Positions 33,781 through 42,837 of a stretch of DNA of 64,000 bases are shown piece by piece. The stretch covers positions 47,461 through 111,460 of the forward strand of contig DXKH01000125.1 in assembly GCA_019415335.1 (NCBI GenBank), in the 5' to 3' direction. Source of the DNA: Citrobacter sp. Its GTDB lineage: Bacteria > Pseudomonadota > Gammaproteobacteria > Enterobacterales > Enterobacteriaceae. Each line of letters starts with the position of its first letter. Position 1 is the stretch's first letter. The position numbers were made by a program, and so were the translations under genes. The notes below the pieces were generated by a model. It had not been told where the DNA came from, made no database searches, and worked only from the letters and a program-made list of their open reading frames with translations.

Positions 33781-34529
33781 GTGCGATCGACGTAAAAAAC
33801 CTGGTCAAGAAATTCCATGGCCAGACGGTGCTGCATGGTATCGATCTGCAAGTGCAGGCGGGGGAGGTGGTTGCGATCATCGGTCCCAGCGGCTCGGGAA
33901 AAACGACGCTGTTGCGCAGCATTAACCTGCTGGAGCAACCGGAAGCGGGTACGATCACCGTGGGTGATATCACCATTGATACAGCGCGTTCGCTGAGTCA
34001 GCAACGAACGCTCATCCGCCAGTTACGCCAGCATGTCGGCTTCGTGTTCCAGAGCTTCAATCTCTTCCCTCACCGGACGGTGCTGGAGAACATCATTGAA
34101 GGTCCAGTTATCGTGAAGGGGGAAGGTAAAGCAGAGGCGACGGCCCGGGCGCGGGAACTGCTGGCGAAGGTGGGGCTGGCCGGGAAGGAGACGAGTTATC
34201 CGCGCCGCCTGTCCGGTGGGCAACAGCAGCGTGTGGCGATTGCCCGCGCGCTGGCGATGCGCCCGGAAGTGATTTTGTTTGATGAGCCGACCTCAGCGCT
34301 CGATCCTGAACTGGTGGGCGAGGTGCTGAGCACTATCCGCCAACTGGCGCAGGAAAAACGCACCATGGTGATTGTGACCCATGAAATGAGCTTTGCCCGC
34401 GATGTCGCGGACCGGGCGATATTTATGGATCAGGGGCGAATCGTGGAACAGGGGCCGGCTAAAGCGCTATTTGCCAATCCACAGCAGCCGAGAACGCGTC
34501 AGTTTCTCGAGAAGTTTCTGCTGCAATAA
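33777..34529 (+). CDS. tcyN: L-cystine ABC transporter ATPase TcyN (YecC)
   Basis: A 250-residue ABC ATPase. Walker A IIGPSGSGKTTLLR, signature LSGGQQQRVAIARAL, Walker B EVILFDEPTSALD and switch histidine in MVIVTHEMSFA are all present. It powers uptake of L-cystine and related compounds with TcyJ and TcyL. Confidence 0.97.
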   Translation: MSAIDVKNLVKKFHGQTVLHGIDLQVQAGEVVAIIGPSGSGKTTLLRSINLLEQPEAGTITVGDITIDTARSLSQQRTLIRQLRQHVGFVFQSFNLFPHRTVLENIIEGPVIVKGEGKAEATARARELLAKVGLAGKETSYPRRLSGGQQQRVAIARALAMRPEVILFDEPTSALDPELVGEVLSTIRQLAQEKRTMVIVTHEMSFARDVADRAIFMDQGRIVEQGPAKALFANPQQPRTRQFLEKFLLQ

Positions 34530-34543
34530 TCGGTTTTGCACCA

Positions 34544-34573
34544 CTCGCCCGGGATTATCCCATTTCGGGCGAG
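34544..34573. terminator. Hairpin after tcyN
   Basis: An 8-bp GC-rich stem CTCGCCCG / CGGGCGAG with a 14-base loop between tcyN and sdiA. No T run follows, so termination is uncertain. Confidence 0.35.
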
Positions 34574-34764
34574 CCGGTTTGCATAAATAGTAATATCCTG
34601 CGCATGACTATGAACGCATTTCCCTGGGCGAAATACGCGTATTGAAACAACATTCAAGTAATTGGCTCCCTGACCGATATTTTATATATCTACCGTATGG
34701 TTATGTGATAGGTTATTTCTCACATTTAAAATGATTATCACTCTCAAGGGCGCGAATACTGAGT

Positions 34765-35487
34765 ATGCAGGATTTAGATTTCTTTACCTGGCGACGGACG
34801 ATGTTGTTACGTTTTCACGAAATGACAAGCGCAGAGGACGTCTACAGCGAATTACAGCAGCAGACACAACTGCTGGAATTTGATTATTACGCGCTGTGTG
34901 TCAGACATCCGGTTCCGTTTACTCGTCCTAAAATTTCCCTTCATACCACTTATCCCGATGCGTGGGTTTCGCAATATCAGGCGGAGAATTATTTCGCGAT
35001 TGATCCTGTGCTGAAGCCGGAAAACTTCATTCAGGGACATCTCCCCTGGAATGACGCATTATTCTGCGACGCACAGCCGATGTGGGATGCCGCCCGTTCG
35101 CATGGATTACGCAAAGGGGTCACGCAGTGTCTTATGTTGCCGAATCGCGCGCTGGGCTTTCTCTCAGTCTCGCGGTCGAGTCTGCGTAATACACCGTTTG
35201 CGGGCGATGAAGTGGAATTAAAACTGCAGTTGCTGGTTCGCGAAAGCTTAACGGTACTTTCCCGTCTCGAAGATGAGATGGTGATGGCACCGGAAATGCG
35301 CTTTAGCAAACGGGAAAAAGAGATCCTGAAATGGACGGCGGAAGGGAAGACCTCTTCTGAGATCGCGATGATTCTGTCGATATCAGAAAACACCGTTAAC
35401 TTTCACCAGAAGAATATGCAGAAGAAGTTCAACGCCCCTAATAAGACGCAGATTGCGTGCTATGCGGCGGCGACCGGTCTTATCTGA
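34765..35487 (+). CDS. sdiA: Quorum-sensing regulator SdiA
   Basis: A 240-residue LuxR-type receptor that detects acyl-homoserine lactones made by other bacteria; no synthase gene is in this window. The N-terminal ligand-binding domain (residues about 20-165) has the usual Trp/Tyr/Asp pocket residues. The C-terminal LuxR helix-turn-helix is KREKEILKWTAEGKTSSEIA. Confidence 0.96.
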   Translation: MQDLDFFTWRRTMLLRFHEMTSAEDVYSELQQQTQLLEFDYYALCVRHPVPFTRPKISLHTTYPDAWVSQYQAENYFAIDPVLKPENFIQGHLPWNDALFCDAQPMWDAARSHGLRKGVTQCLMLPNRALGFLSVSRSSLRNTPFAGDEVELKLQLLVRESLTVLSRLEDEMVMAPEMRFSKREKEILKWTAEGKTSSEIAMILSISENTVNFHQKNMQKKFNAPNKTQIACYAAATGLI

Positions 35488-35516
35488 AACAATGAGCGTT
35501 CTGCGTGGCAGACAAT

Positions 35517-35553
35517 AAACCGGCTGAAAGCGATACTCTCAGCCGGTTTTTCT
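35517..35553. terminator. Bidirectional terminator between sdiA and yecF
   Basis: A stem AAACCGGCTGA / TCAGCCGGTTT with a T run on the plus strand and an A-rich start that gives a T run on the minus strand. It serves both convergent genes. Confidence 0.82.
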
Positions 35554-35778
35554 TTACTGACGGTAAGCTTGTTTAATTTGCTTAACAGTGCTGGAAAATA
35601 CTTCAGCCTGCGCGTCGTCTTCGACCAGCGCGATCTGTTTTTCCATTTTAAGAATCACGCGGCCTGCGTCGGCCTGGCCCATTGCTTGCAGCATAAGCGT
35701 CAACAGCGCTTTCAGGCAGGTGACTTCGTTAGCCAGTTCTTGATTATTCTCGGCAGTGGAAAAATCAGGCGTACTCAT
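35554..35778 (-). CDS. yecF: YecF family protein
   Basis: A 74-residue small acidic helical protein ([20 protein letters not shown]..., [13 protein letters not shown]) matching E. coli YecF (DUF2594). Function unknown. It lies between sdiA and uvrY, as in relatives. Confidence 0.9.
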   Translation of the reverse strand: MSTPDFSTAENNQELANEVTCLKALLTLMLQAMGQADAGRVILKMEKQIALVEDDAQAEVFSSTVKQIKQAYRQ

Positions 35779-36242
35779 TTATTTTCCTCGTAATGTTTCA
35801 GTAAAAATGTGCGATGGTAAATGTTAAGGCCGCGGAGTATACCATAAGCTGAGGAAAAAATAGCAGTGGTTGTTTTTTGATCGAAAATCACGCCGGAGGA
35901 GTTAAATTAAACAACAACATGAGAAGATTATATTTTCTTCATTTATTGTTTATTCCGAGTATTTTACTCGTTAATTATTGTTACAAACTTGCCCGTCTAT
36001 TTAGCATTCAGGCAGGAGATAGCGAGTTTTTGTCACTATTGTGAAACCTTGTTCCCGTAATAGCGTAAGTAACTGGCTGTTCTTAGTGAAAGTTTCCACA
36101 AGACCGTACAGACTAATTTCCAAAAACGAGAGCAAAATCGGTAGCCAGACGTTTTTTACGTTTCAAAGTTGAGATAAAACCCGCTAATATAGTGACGATC
36201 CACTATCAGTAGTAGCGTTATCCCTATTCTGGAGATATTCCT
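35779..36242. other. 464-bp non-coding interval upstream of uvrY
   Basis: AT-rich sequence with no convincing open frame on either strand. A possible -10 (TAATAT, 36185-36190) lies about 53 bp before uvrY, without a clear -35. Nothing resembling a known small RNA was recognised. Confidence 0.5.
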
Positions 36243-36899
36243 TTGATCAACGTTCTTCTTGTTGATGACCACGAACTGGTGCGCGCAGGGATACGACGCA
36301 TTCTTGAAGATATAAAGGGCATAAAAGTTGTCGGTGAAGCGGGTTGCGGTGAGGATGCCGTGAAATGGTGTCGCGCCAACACCGTCGACGTTGTGTTGAT
36401 GGACATGAACATGCCCGGTATTGGTGGCCTTGAAGCCACGCGTAAAATTGCGCGTTCGACTGCCGATATTAAAGTGATTATGTTGACCGTCCACACGGAA
36501 AACCCGTTGCCGGCAAAAGTGATGCAGGCCGGAGCCGCAGGTTACCTGAGTAAGGGCGCTGCGCCTCAGGAAGTCGTTAATGCCATCCGTTCGGTTTATT
36601 CCGGGCAGCGGTACATTGCTTCTGACATCGCCCAGCAAATGGCATTAAGCCAGATTGAACCCGAAAAAACGGAAACCCCGTTTGCCAGTTTGTCTGAGCG
36701 TGAATTGCAGATTATGCTGATGATCACCAAAGGTCAGAAGGTTAATGAGATTTCGGAACAGTTGAATCTCAGTCCTAAAACGGTGAACAGCTATCGCTAT
36801 CGTATGTTCAGTAAACTAAACATTCATGGTGATGTTGAGCTGACTCACCTGGCAATTCGCCATGGCCTGTGTAATGCGGAGACGTTAACAAGCCAGTGA
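36243..36899 (+). CDS. uvrY: Response regulator UvrY (SirA/GacA)
   Basis: A 218-residue response regulator phosphorylated by BarA. It activates csrB/csrC small RNAs, controlling carbon storage, motility and virulence. Receiver domain: acidic DDHE near residue 8, phospho-Asp in [10 protein letters not shown]. LuxR-type output domain: [18 protein letters not shown]. The start is TTG at 36243, as in E. coli, giving [12 protein letters not shown]. Its stop overlaps the uvrC start by 4 bp. Confidence 0.97.
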   Translation: MINVLLVDDHELVRAGIRRILEDIKGIKVVGEAGCGEDAVKWCRANTVDVVLMDMNMPGIGGLEATRKIARSTADIKVIMLTVHTENPLPAKVMQAGAAGYLSKGAAPQEVVNAIRSVYSGQRYIASDIAQQMALSQIEPEKTETPFASLSERELQIMLMITKGQKVNEISEQLNLSPKTVNSYRYRMFSKLNIHGDVELTHLAIRHGLCNAETLTSQ

Positions 36900-38728
36900 G
36901 CGATCAGTTTGACGCGAAAGCGTTTTTAAAAACCGTAACCAGTCAACCCGGCGTCTATCGTATGTACGATGCCGGTGGTACGGTCATCTATGTGGGTAAA
37001 GCGAAAGACCTGAAAAAACGGCTTTCCAGCTATTTCCGCAGCAACCTGGCGTCGCGTAAAACCGAAGCGCTGGTTGCGCTTATTCAGCAAATCGATGTAA
37101 CGGTGACGCACACCGAAACGGAAGCGTTGCTGCTCGAGCACAATTATATCAAGCTGTATCAGCCGCGTTACAACGTGCTGCTTCGCGATGACAAATCCTA
37201 TCCCTTTATCTTTCTCAGTGCGGATACGCATCCCCGCCTGGCGATGCACCGTGGCGCGAAACATACCAGGGGCGAATACTTTGGCCCATTTCCCAACGGC
37301 TATGCCGTCCGTGAAACGCTGGCGTTGTTGCAGAAAATTTTCCCGATCCGCCAGTGTGAAAACAGCGTTTATCGCAATCGCTCACGTCCGTGTTTGCAAT
37401 ATCAGATCGGACGTTGCCTCGGCCCCTGCGTCGAAGGTCTGGTGAGTGAAGAAGAGTACGCCCAGCAGGTTGACTATGTCCGGCTGTTTTTGTCCGGCAA
37501 AGATGATCAGGTGTTAACTCAACTGATCGCGCGGATGGAGAAGGCCAGTCAAAACCTGGCGTTCGAAGAGGCCGCGCGTATCCGCGATCAGATCCAGGCC
37601 GTGCGTCGGGTAACGGAGAAACAGTTCGTTTCCAATGCGGGCGACGATCTGGATGTGATTGGCGTTGCGTTCGATGCCGGAATGGCCTGTGTACATGTAC
37701 TCTTTATTCGCCAGGGGAAAGTACTGGGTAGCCGCAGCTATTTCCCGAAAGTGCCGGGGGGAACAGAACTGGGTGAAGTGGTTGAAACCTTCGTCGGGCA
37801 ATTCTACCTCCAGGGCAGCCAGATGCGCACATTGCCTGGCGAGATCCTGCTGGATTTTAATCTGGACGACAAAACGCTACTGGCGGATTCTCTCTCTGAA
37901 CTGGCAGGACGCCGCATCAATGTGCAGACCAAACCCCGCGGCGATCGCGCGCGTTATTTGAAACTGGCGCGGACCAATGCCGCTACGGCACTGACCACCA
38001 AACTCTTACAGCAGTCGACCATTACTCAACGTCTGACGGCGCTGGCGAGCGTGCTGAAGTTGCCGGCGGTCAAACGGATGGAATGTTTCGACATCAGCCA
38101 CACGATGGGCGAACAGACGGTGGCATCCTGCGTGGTCTTTGATGCTAATGGGCCGCTGCGTGCGGAATACCGCCGTTACAATATTACCGGTATCACGCCG
38201 GGCGATGACTATGCGGCAATGAATCAGGTACTGCGTCGCCGTTATGGCAAAGCCATCGAAGAAAGTAAGATTCCGGATGTGATCCTGATCGACGGCGGAA
38301 AAGGGCAACTGGGACGAGCGAAGGCGGTTTTCGCTGAACTGGATGTCCCCTGGGATAAAAGTCACCCTCTGCTATTAGGTGTCGCAAAAGGCGCTGACCG
38401 TAAAGCCGGTCTGGAAACCCTGTTTTTTGAACCGGAAGGTGAGGGGTTCAGTCTGCCACCAGATTCGCCAGCGCTGCATGTGATCCAGCATATCCGCGAT
38501 GAGTCACACGATCATGCTATTGGCGGTCACCGTAAAAAACGGGCGAAGGTGAAAAACACCAGTACGCTGGAGACTATCGAAGGCGTCGGGCCGAAGCGCC
38601 GTCAAATGTTGTTGAAATATATGGGTGGTTTGCAAGGATTACGTAACGCCAGCGTTGAAGAAATTGCAAAAGTGCCGGGTATTTCGCAAGGACTGGCAGA
38701 AAAGATCTTCTGGTCGTTGAAACATTGA
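36896..38728 (+). CDS. uvrC: Excinuclease ABC subunit C (UvrC)
   Basis: A 610-residue nuclease of nucleotide excision repair that makes both cuts beside a DNA lesion. It has an N-terminal GIY-YIG domain ([20 protein letters not shown]), UVR motif ([16 protein letters not shown]), a C-terminal RNase H-like nuclease domain ([20 protein letters not shown]) and tandem helix-hairpin-helix motifs ([13 protein letters not shown]). The GTG start overlaps uvrY, so the two are translationally coupled. Confidence 0.98.
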   Translation: MSDQFDAKAFLKTVTSQPGVYRMYDAGGTVIYVGKAKDLKKRLSSYFRSNLASRKTEALVALIQQIDVTVTHTETEALLLEHNYIKLYQPRYNVLLRDDKSYPFIFLSADTHPRLAMHRGAKHTRGEYFGPFPNGYAVRETLALLQKIFPIRQCENSVYRNRSRPCLQYQIGRCLGPCVEGLVSEEEYAQQVDYVRLFLSGKDDQVLTQLIARMEKASQNLAFEEAARIRDQIQAVRRVTEKQFVSNAGDDLDVIGVAFDAGMACVHVLFIRQGKVLGSRSYFPKVPGGTELGEVVETFVGQFYLQGSQMRTLPGEILLDFNLDDKTLLADSLSELAGRRINVQTKPRGDRARYLKLARTNAATALTTKLLQQSTITQRLTALASVLKLPAVKRMECFDISHTMGEQTVASCVVFDANGPLRAEYRRYNITGITPGDDYAAMNQVLRRRYGKAIEESKIPDVILIDGGKGQLGRAKAVFAELDVPWDKSHPLLLGVAKGADRKAGLETLFFEPEGEGFSLPPDSPALHVIQHIRDESHDHAIGGHRKKRAKVKNTSTLETIEGVGPKRRQMLLKYMGGLQGLRNASVEEIAKVPGISQGLAEKIFWSLKH

Positions 38729-38784
38729 GTCCGCTGTAGCAACATAGGGGTAAATTCTCTGACAACAGATAGTTACCCGTCACT

Positions 38785-39333
38785 ATGCAATTTAATATTC
38801 CAACGTTGCTTACGCTGTTTCGCGTCATACTTATCCCATTCTTTGTCGTGGTGTTTTATCTGCCATTCACCTGGGCGCCGTTCGTTGCTGCGTTGATCTT
38901 CTGTGTCGCCGCTGTGACCGACTGGTTTGATGGTTTTCTGGCGCGTCGCTGGAACCAGAGTACGCGTTTTGGCGCGTTTCTCGACCCGGTTGCGGATAAA
39001 GTGCTGGTGGCGATTGCGATGGTGCTGGTGACCGAGCACTATCACAGTTGGTGGGTGACGCTGCCTGCAGCCACGATGATTGCACGTGAAATTATCATCT
39101 CTGCGCTGCGTGAATGGATGGCGGAACTGGGTAAGCGCAGCAGCGTGGCAGTCTCCTGGATCGGCAAAGTCAAAACCACTTCGCAAATGGCGGCGCTGGC
39201 CTGGTTGCTGTGGCGTCCGAATATCTGGGTTGAGTATGCGGGCATTGCGTTGTTCTTCGTCGCAGCGGTCCTGACGCTGTGGTCAATGTTCCAGTATCTG
39301 AACGCCGCGCGCGGGGATTTGCTTGATCAGTGA
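38785..39333 (+). CDS. pgsA: Phosphatidylglycerophosphate synthase PgsA
   Basis: A 182-residue integral membrane enzyme that makes phosphatidylglycerol phosphate from CDP-diacylglycerol and glycerol 3-phosphate. The CDP-alcohol phosphatidyltransferase motif DGx2ARx8Gx3Dx3D is complete within residues about 44-72. Confidence 0.97.
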   Translation: MQFNIPTLLTLFRVILIPFFVVVFYLPFTWAPFVAALIFCVAAVTDWFDGFLARRWNQSTRFGAFLDPVADKVLVAIAMVLVTEHYHSWWVTLPAATMIAREIIISALREWMAELGKRSSVAVSWIGKVKTTSQMAALAWLLWRPNIWVEYAGIALFFVAAVLTLWSMFQYLNAARGDLLDQ

Positions 39334-39383
39334 TCGTTTCGCCGTAAATTTCAGCAAACGAGCTTAAGCGGCGAAAAATATCG

Positions 39384-39411
39384 TTGACTCATTGCGTCAG
39401 GTAAGTAGAAT
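39384..39411 (+). promoter_or_regulatory. Promoter of the glyW-cysT-leuZ tRNA operon
   Basis: TTGACT, 16-base spacer, TAGAAT, followed by a GC-containing discriminator, about 70 bp before glyW. Typical of a stable-RNA promoter. Confidence 0.7.
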
Positions 39412-39483
39412 GCAACGCATCGAACGGCAGCACAGATTGCCAGACGATAGTAAAATCAAGTGATTAACGATTTACTTGATGAT

Positions 39484-39559
<76 letters not shown>

Positions 39560-39608
39560 GTTTATGACATCGGCCATTGCGGGTGTCAGTCGTAAGACAA
39601 AGATTTAA

Positions 39609-39682
39609 GGCGCGTTAGCAAAGCGGTTATGTAGCGGATTGCAAATCCGTCTAGTCCGGTTCGACTCCGGAACGCGCCTCCA
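39609..39682 (+). tRNA. cysT: tRNA-Cys (GCA)
   Basis: A 74-nt tRNA with encoded CCA. Anticodon GCA at 39641-39643. Middle gene of the conserved Gly-Cys-Leu operon. Confidence 0.99.
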
Positions 39683-39694
39683 CTTTCTTCCCGA

Positions 39695-39781
39695 GCCCGG
39701 ATGGTGGAATCGGTAGACACAAGGGATTTAAAATCCCTCGGCGTTCGCGCTGTGTGGGTTCAAGTCCCACTCCGGGTACCA
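39695..39781 (+). tRNA. leuZ: tRNA-Leu (TAA)
   Basis: An 87-nt class II tRNA with long variable arm and encoded CCA; anticodon TAA at 39729-39731. Prophage sequence starts directly after it, so its 3' end is the probable attB site, restored by the phage on integration. Confidence 0.98.
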
Positions 39782-39790
39782 TGGGAAAGA
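39740..39790. other. Probable attL at the leuZ 3' end
   Basis: Integrase gene and arm-type repeats start within 140 bp of the tRNA 3' end, the usual arrangement when a tRNA is the attachment site. The exact core cannot be set without the right junction. Confidence 0.5.
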
Positions 39791-39822
39791 ATAGAATAAT
39801 CAAAGCAATAAGCAGTGTCGTG

Positions 39823-39848
39823 AAACCACCTACGGGTGGTTTTTTTGT
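39823..39848. terminator. Terminator between leuZ and int
   Basis: Stem AAACCACC / GGTGGTTT with a TACG loop and a long T run on the plus strand. It would end the tRNA transcript after the prophage joined it. Confidence 0.8.
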
Positions 39849-39864
39849 TTTTGTCGTTTGCCAG

Positions 39865-39894
39865 TGGCAGCAAAATGGCAGCAGCGTGGCAGCA
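39865..39894. repeat. Three direct TGGCAGCA repeats at 11-bp spacing (integrase arm sites)
   Basis: TGGCAGCA occurs at 39865, 39876 and 39887, exactly one helical turn apart, between the tRNA end and the int stop. This is where P2-type integrases have arm-type binding sites. Confidence 0.65.
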
Positions 39895-39918
39895 TATTTT
39901 TGTGTTTGTCTATTTTGC

Positions 39919-40917
39919 CTATTGGCGGTTATCGAACGGGTTAAGTGCTACCGCAGCATCAAGGTGGTTTGGGGCAAAATGCGCATACCTCATTGTCATC
40001 ATGATTGTGCTGTGCCCGAGAATTTGCTGTAACACCAAAATATTCCCACCTCGCATCATGAAGTGACTCGCGAATGTATGACGTAGTACATGGGTACGCT
40101 GTCCTTTGGGTAGCTCTATACCTGCGCGTGCGAGAGCTGCCTTAAAAGCCTCGTATGCGGGTGAGAAGAGGGCACCACGCTTTTTAGGGAGCATCGCCTG
40201 TAATTGTTGTGAAATTGGCACTGTGCGGTTCTTCTTGCTTTTGGTTTGCGTAAACGTCAGACGACCAGGAAGGATTTGAGATTGCTTCAAGTCTTGAGCC
40301 TCGCTCCATCGTGCACCGGTCGCCAGACAAATCCGTACGATAATCCCTAAATCTTTATTTGCGGACTGGTCGCATGCTGCAAGCAATCGGTCAATTTCTT
40401 CCTCATACAGAAAAGCCAGCTCCTGATCACCTTCTTTGAACTGCCTGATTCCAGACAGCGGGTTATCTCCTTCCCATTCCCCCAGACGCTTCATTTCCGA
40501 GAATACTGCATGCAGATAAGACTGCTCGCGGTTTACTGTCGCTTCACTCAGCTTCTTCTTGCCTTTCTGATTCCATTCACCACTCAAACGCCGTTCCCGG
40601 TATACAGCGAAAGTGTTTTTATCAAAGTGAGACGCCAATGGATCACCAAGACGATCGCATATGGCCAGTAATTTCACCTTTCTTTCATCACCAGATGAGA
40701 GCGTTTTGCCATGCATCTCGTACCAGCGTTCAACGAATGCCGAAAGAGTCACAGCGCTGTCGTTTACCGGCTGGTTTGCAGCGTTATTCATTAAACGGCG
40801 CTCATGGGAGAGCGCCTCACCTTTGGTAGCAAATTGCTTACGTATGCGTTTCCCATCACGTCCGTATGGGAAACACTGCAACAGCCATTTGCCGGAGGGT
40901 AGTTTTCGGACTGTCAT
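39919..40917 (-). CDS. int: P2-type phage integrase (tyrosine recombinase)
   Basis: A 332-residue site-specific recombinase for integration and, with Cox, excision. It has an arm-binding N-terminus (MTVRKLPSGKWLLQCFPYGR), a SAM-like core-binding domain and a catalytic domain. The catalytic residues are R in CLATGARWSEA, the HVLRHTFASH box, GHSTIMMTMRY with the tyrosine nucleophile in RYAHF. It reads toward its attachment site at leuZ. Confidence 0.96.
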   Translation of the reverse strand: MTVRKLPSGKWLLQCFPYGRDGKRIRKQFATKGEALSHERRLMNNAANQPVNDSAVTLSAFVERWYEMHGKTLSSGDERKVKLLAICDRLGDPLASHFDKNTFAVYRERRLSGEWNQKGKKKLSEATVNREQSYLHAVFSEMKRLGEWEGDNPLSGIRQFKEGDQELAFLYEEEIDRLLAACDQSANKDLGIIVRICLATGARWSEAQDLKQSQILPGRLTFTQTKSKKNRTVPISQQLQAMLPKKRGALFSPAYEAFKAALARAGIELPKGQRTHVLRHTFASHFMMRGGNILVLQQILGHSTIMMTMRYAHFAPNHLDAAVALNPFDNRQ

Positions 40918-40922
40918 AGTAA

Positions 40923-41279
40923 TTACTTATTACAAAGTTCAAGAGCCGCACTTGTGACGTCACCTAGGCTTTTCTTGAGCCCTGGCGCACCTTTGTCGTC
41001 AAGCCAGAATTTATTATTTTCCTCAAGAGTTAAGGCACCAAATGACTTGCCCTTAACCCTTGCGGCACTTGTAAGGGCATAAATCTTGTTATCATCAAAG
41101 TTCATCACATATGCATTACCATCCAGACACTGTAACTGGACTTCTTTTGTGGAAAATGGCCAGGAACCATTAAAGCTATCGCTATCTATAGCCTTAAAAG
41201 GCACCGCGAAAGCTGAAGCTGAGGAAAGAGCAAGCGCAGCCAACAAAGCTATGCGTTTTTTATTCATAGAGAAAATCAT
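40923..41279 (-). CDS. Secreted small protein, YebY/DUF2511-like (lysogeny-region accessory gene)
   Basis: A 118-residue protein with a clear signal peptide (RIALLAALALSSASAFA, cleavage near residue 24). The mature domain contains SWPFSTKEVQLQCLDGNAYV, IYALTSAARVKG and two cysteines, which resembles DUF2511 proteins such as YebY. Function unknown; a periplasmic location is likely. The ATG at 41279 has AAGGA six bases before it, the next ATG has none. Placed between int and the repressor, it should be expressed in the lysogen, i.e. as a possible conversion gene. Confidence 0.6.
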   Translation of the reverse strand: MIFSMNKKRIALLAALALSSASAFAVPFKAIDSDSFNGSWPFSTKEVQLQCLDGNAYVMNFDDNKIYALTSAARVKGKSFGALTLEENNKFWLDDKGAPGLKKSLGDVTSAALELCNK

Positions 41280-41293
41280 ATAAATTCCTTTTG

Positions 41294-41920
41294 TTAAAAG
41301 ATCAGATAACCAACAACTACACCCAGAACAAATAGAAACAGGGACTCCTTAGGGCTAGTTTTTACGAGATTGAGAAGAACAAAAGTATCTTTCTGGATTT
41401 TTTTTGGCGGGTTTTCTATTTTCTGTTGATCAAGCCAGCGGGATGCTTCTTGAAGTTGGCTGAGGGTGAGATGATTAAGACGGCCCGTGCCAAAATTAAA
41501 ATGGCAATAACGCAGCAATTTTTGTCTTGAGACGGAATCTTCAGTATTTTTTAGCAACAGATGGGTAAGTGTTCTTCGGCTATCCGTTTCTTTAAGACGC
41601 TCAAGCATAGACTGCAAGAAACTTACGGCAGTGTGGTACTGGTTGACTGTCATATCGTCTATGCTGGAGACGCCTATTTCAGCATGCAATTTCTGCCAAA
41701 CTTCATAGGCTTCAACATTTACACCACCATCACAAATCGCAGCAACCAGTCTATTTAGTTCGATGCGTTGTGCCTTAACCATCGGGCGCTCATCCTTCTT
41801 TTCGGAAGGGATTGCAATGTTGATAGTATGACGCCCATCAAATTTATCTATCTGAATGTTGTTTTCATTAAAATCACGCCCAGCGGTTCGGTTTTGATCA
41901 CCCGTTGAGTTTACGGCCAT
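41294..41920 (-). CDS. Tail-anchored accessory protein with GRD motif and ORF6C-like region
   Basis: A 208-residue protein I cannot name. The N-terminus carries NRTAGRDFNENN, the same peptide as at the C-terminus of the neighbouring repressor. The middle (MVKAQRIELNRLVAAICDGG, VWQKLHAEIGVSSIDDMTVN) resembles the ORF6C-type region of phage regulatory proteins. The last 16 residues (SLFLFVLGVVVGYLIF) form a hydrophobic helix at the very end, suggesting a tail anchor in the inner membrane. It starts 9 bp after the repressor stop, hence is co-expressed in the lysogen. Superinfection exclusion or prophage control are possible roles. Confidence 0.6.
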   Translation of the reverse strand: MAVNSTGDQNRTAGRDFNENNIQIDKFDGRHTINIAIPSEKKDERPMVKAQRIELNRLVAAICDGGVNVEAYEVWQKLHAEIGVSSIDDMTVNQYHTAVSFLQSMLERLKETDSRRTLTHLLLKNTEDSVSRQKLLRYCHFNFGTGRLNHLTLSQLQEASRWLDQQKIENPPKKIQKDTFVLLNLVKTSPKESLFLFVLGVVVGYLIF

Positions 41921-41929
41921 AACGTTTCC

Positions 41930-42313
41930 CTAATTATTGTTTTCGTTGTAATCCCTGCCAGCCACTCGGTTACCACTACCAGACACATTTATTGAATCTG
42001 TTGCTGCATTACCAGCGTTTAATGCTGCAAGCGCTGCTGCTTTGACCGCCAACGGGGCTTGTCTAAAGAGATTGATCAGCTCTTTCTCATCTGGAGAAAG
42101 GCTCTCCGCAGACCTTATCCCAGTAACAATGAATTGGATATCTGCACCAAATTTAGCTATGGCAGAAAGGTACGCGGAATCGGGGTTTCGCTCTCCTTTC
42201 TCATAATTGAGTTGAGCTTGTTTTCTAACGCCACCTATCTCACCAAGCGCAGCCTGACTCAGTCCCAAGCGTAAACGCTCCTCTTTGAGGCGTTCTCCTG
42301 TACTCGTTTGCAT
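41930..42313 (-). CDS. Phage lysogeny repressor, XRE family (C/CI-type)
   Basis: A 127-residue repressor that should hold the early promoter closed. The N-terminal helix-turn-helix is clear (LKEERLRLGLSQAALGEIGG, QAQLNYEKGERNPDSAYLSA). A helical middle is followed by a polar tail SGSGNRVAGRDYNENN. No autocleavage domain is present, so induction is not by the classic LexA-like route. Transcribed away from the early genes and with the two accessory genes toward int. Confidence 0.88.
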   Translation of the reverse strand: MQTSTGERLKEERLRLGLSQAALGEIGGVRKQAQLNYEKGERNPDSAYLSAIAKFGADIQFIVTGIRSAESLSPDEKELINLFRQAPLAVKAAALAALNAGNAATDSINVSGSGNRVAGRDYNENNN

Positions 42314-42352
42314 TCAATAATCCTTGACAGGTACTCGTTTGAGTACCAGAAT
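42300..42352 (+). promoter_or_regulatory. Early promoter and repressor operator
   Basis: TTGACA (42324-42329), 17-base spacer, CAGAAT (42347-42352) faces the early genes. GTACTCGTTTG occurs twice as a direct repeat (42300 and 42331, 31 bp apart), and the second copy sits in the spacer as part of the dyad GGTACTC-GTTT-GAGTACC (42330-42347). The placement fits repressor binding sites. Confidence 0.7.
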
Positions 42353-42390
42353 GTAAATCACAGACACTTAGCAGATCACAATATACCACT

Positions 42391-42603
42391 ATGACACAAG
42401 CACAAAACACACAGCGGGCGCGTACGCCCAAAAACAGCGTAGCGGGAGGGTCTTTACCGCTACGTCTGTCACCTGAAGAACGCACTGAAATTGAAGCAAT
42501 GGCAGAGGCTGAATGTCGATCTGCTTCAAACATGGTTCGCATAGTTTTTTTGCGCGGGCTTGAGTGCATGAAATCCACACATTTTCCGCAATCTGGTAAC
42601 TGA
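42391..42603 (+). CDS. Arc-like ribbon-helix-helix protein
   Basis: A 70-residue protein with a ribbon-helix-helix pattern: a beta strand SLPLRLS, a first helix PEERTEIEAMAEAECR and second helix SASNMVRIVFLRGLECM. Probably a DNA-binding early regulator. There is no clear Shine-Dalgarno before the ATG, so translation may be weak or leader-independent. Confidence 0.7.
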   Translation: MTQAQNTQRARTPKNSVAGGSLPLRLSPEERTEIEAMAEAECRSASNMVRIVFLRGLECMKSTHFPQSGN

Positions 42604-42623
42604 TACTAGCGTGTGAGGTAGAA

Positions 42624-42827
42624 ATGACGGGCGTGACCATCAATATGAATGTTGCTGCTCCTTATGTATCTCTCAAGGAGTATTCCAGACTAACCGGCAT
42701 TCCATTTGACACATGCAGGTTAATGGTTCGCGACGGAAGGATAATTATCAGACCTAAAGAGCTATCAGGGGGCAAGGTGGAAGTAAACATGATAGCCATG
42801 CTCAAGGATGCCATCGCAAACAGTTGA
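42624..42827 (+). CDS. cox: Cox/excisionase-like DNA-binding protein
   Basis: A 67-residue MerR-like winged helix-turn-helix protein (YVSLKEYSRLTGIPFDTCRL followed by RDGRIIIRPK). Second gene of the early operon, where P2 phages carry Cox, which represses the lysogeny promoter and directs excision. GAGG precedes the start. Confidence 0.72.
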   Translation: MTGVTINMNVAAPYVSLKEYSRLTGIPFDTCRLMVRDGRIIIRPKELSGGKVEVNMIAMLKDAIANS

Positions 42828-42837
42828 CAGGAAAATC

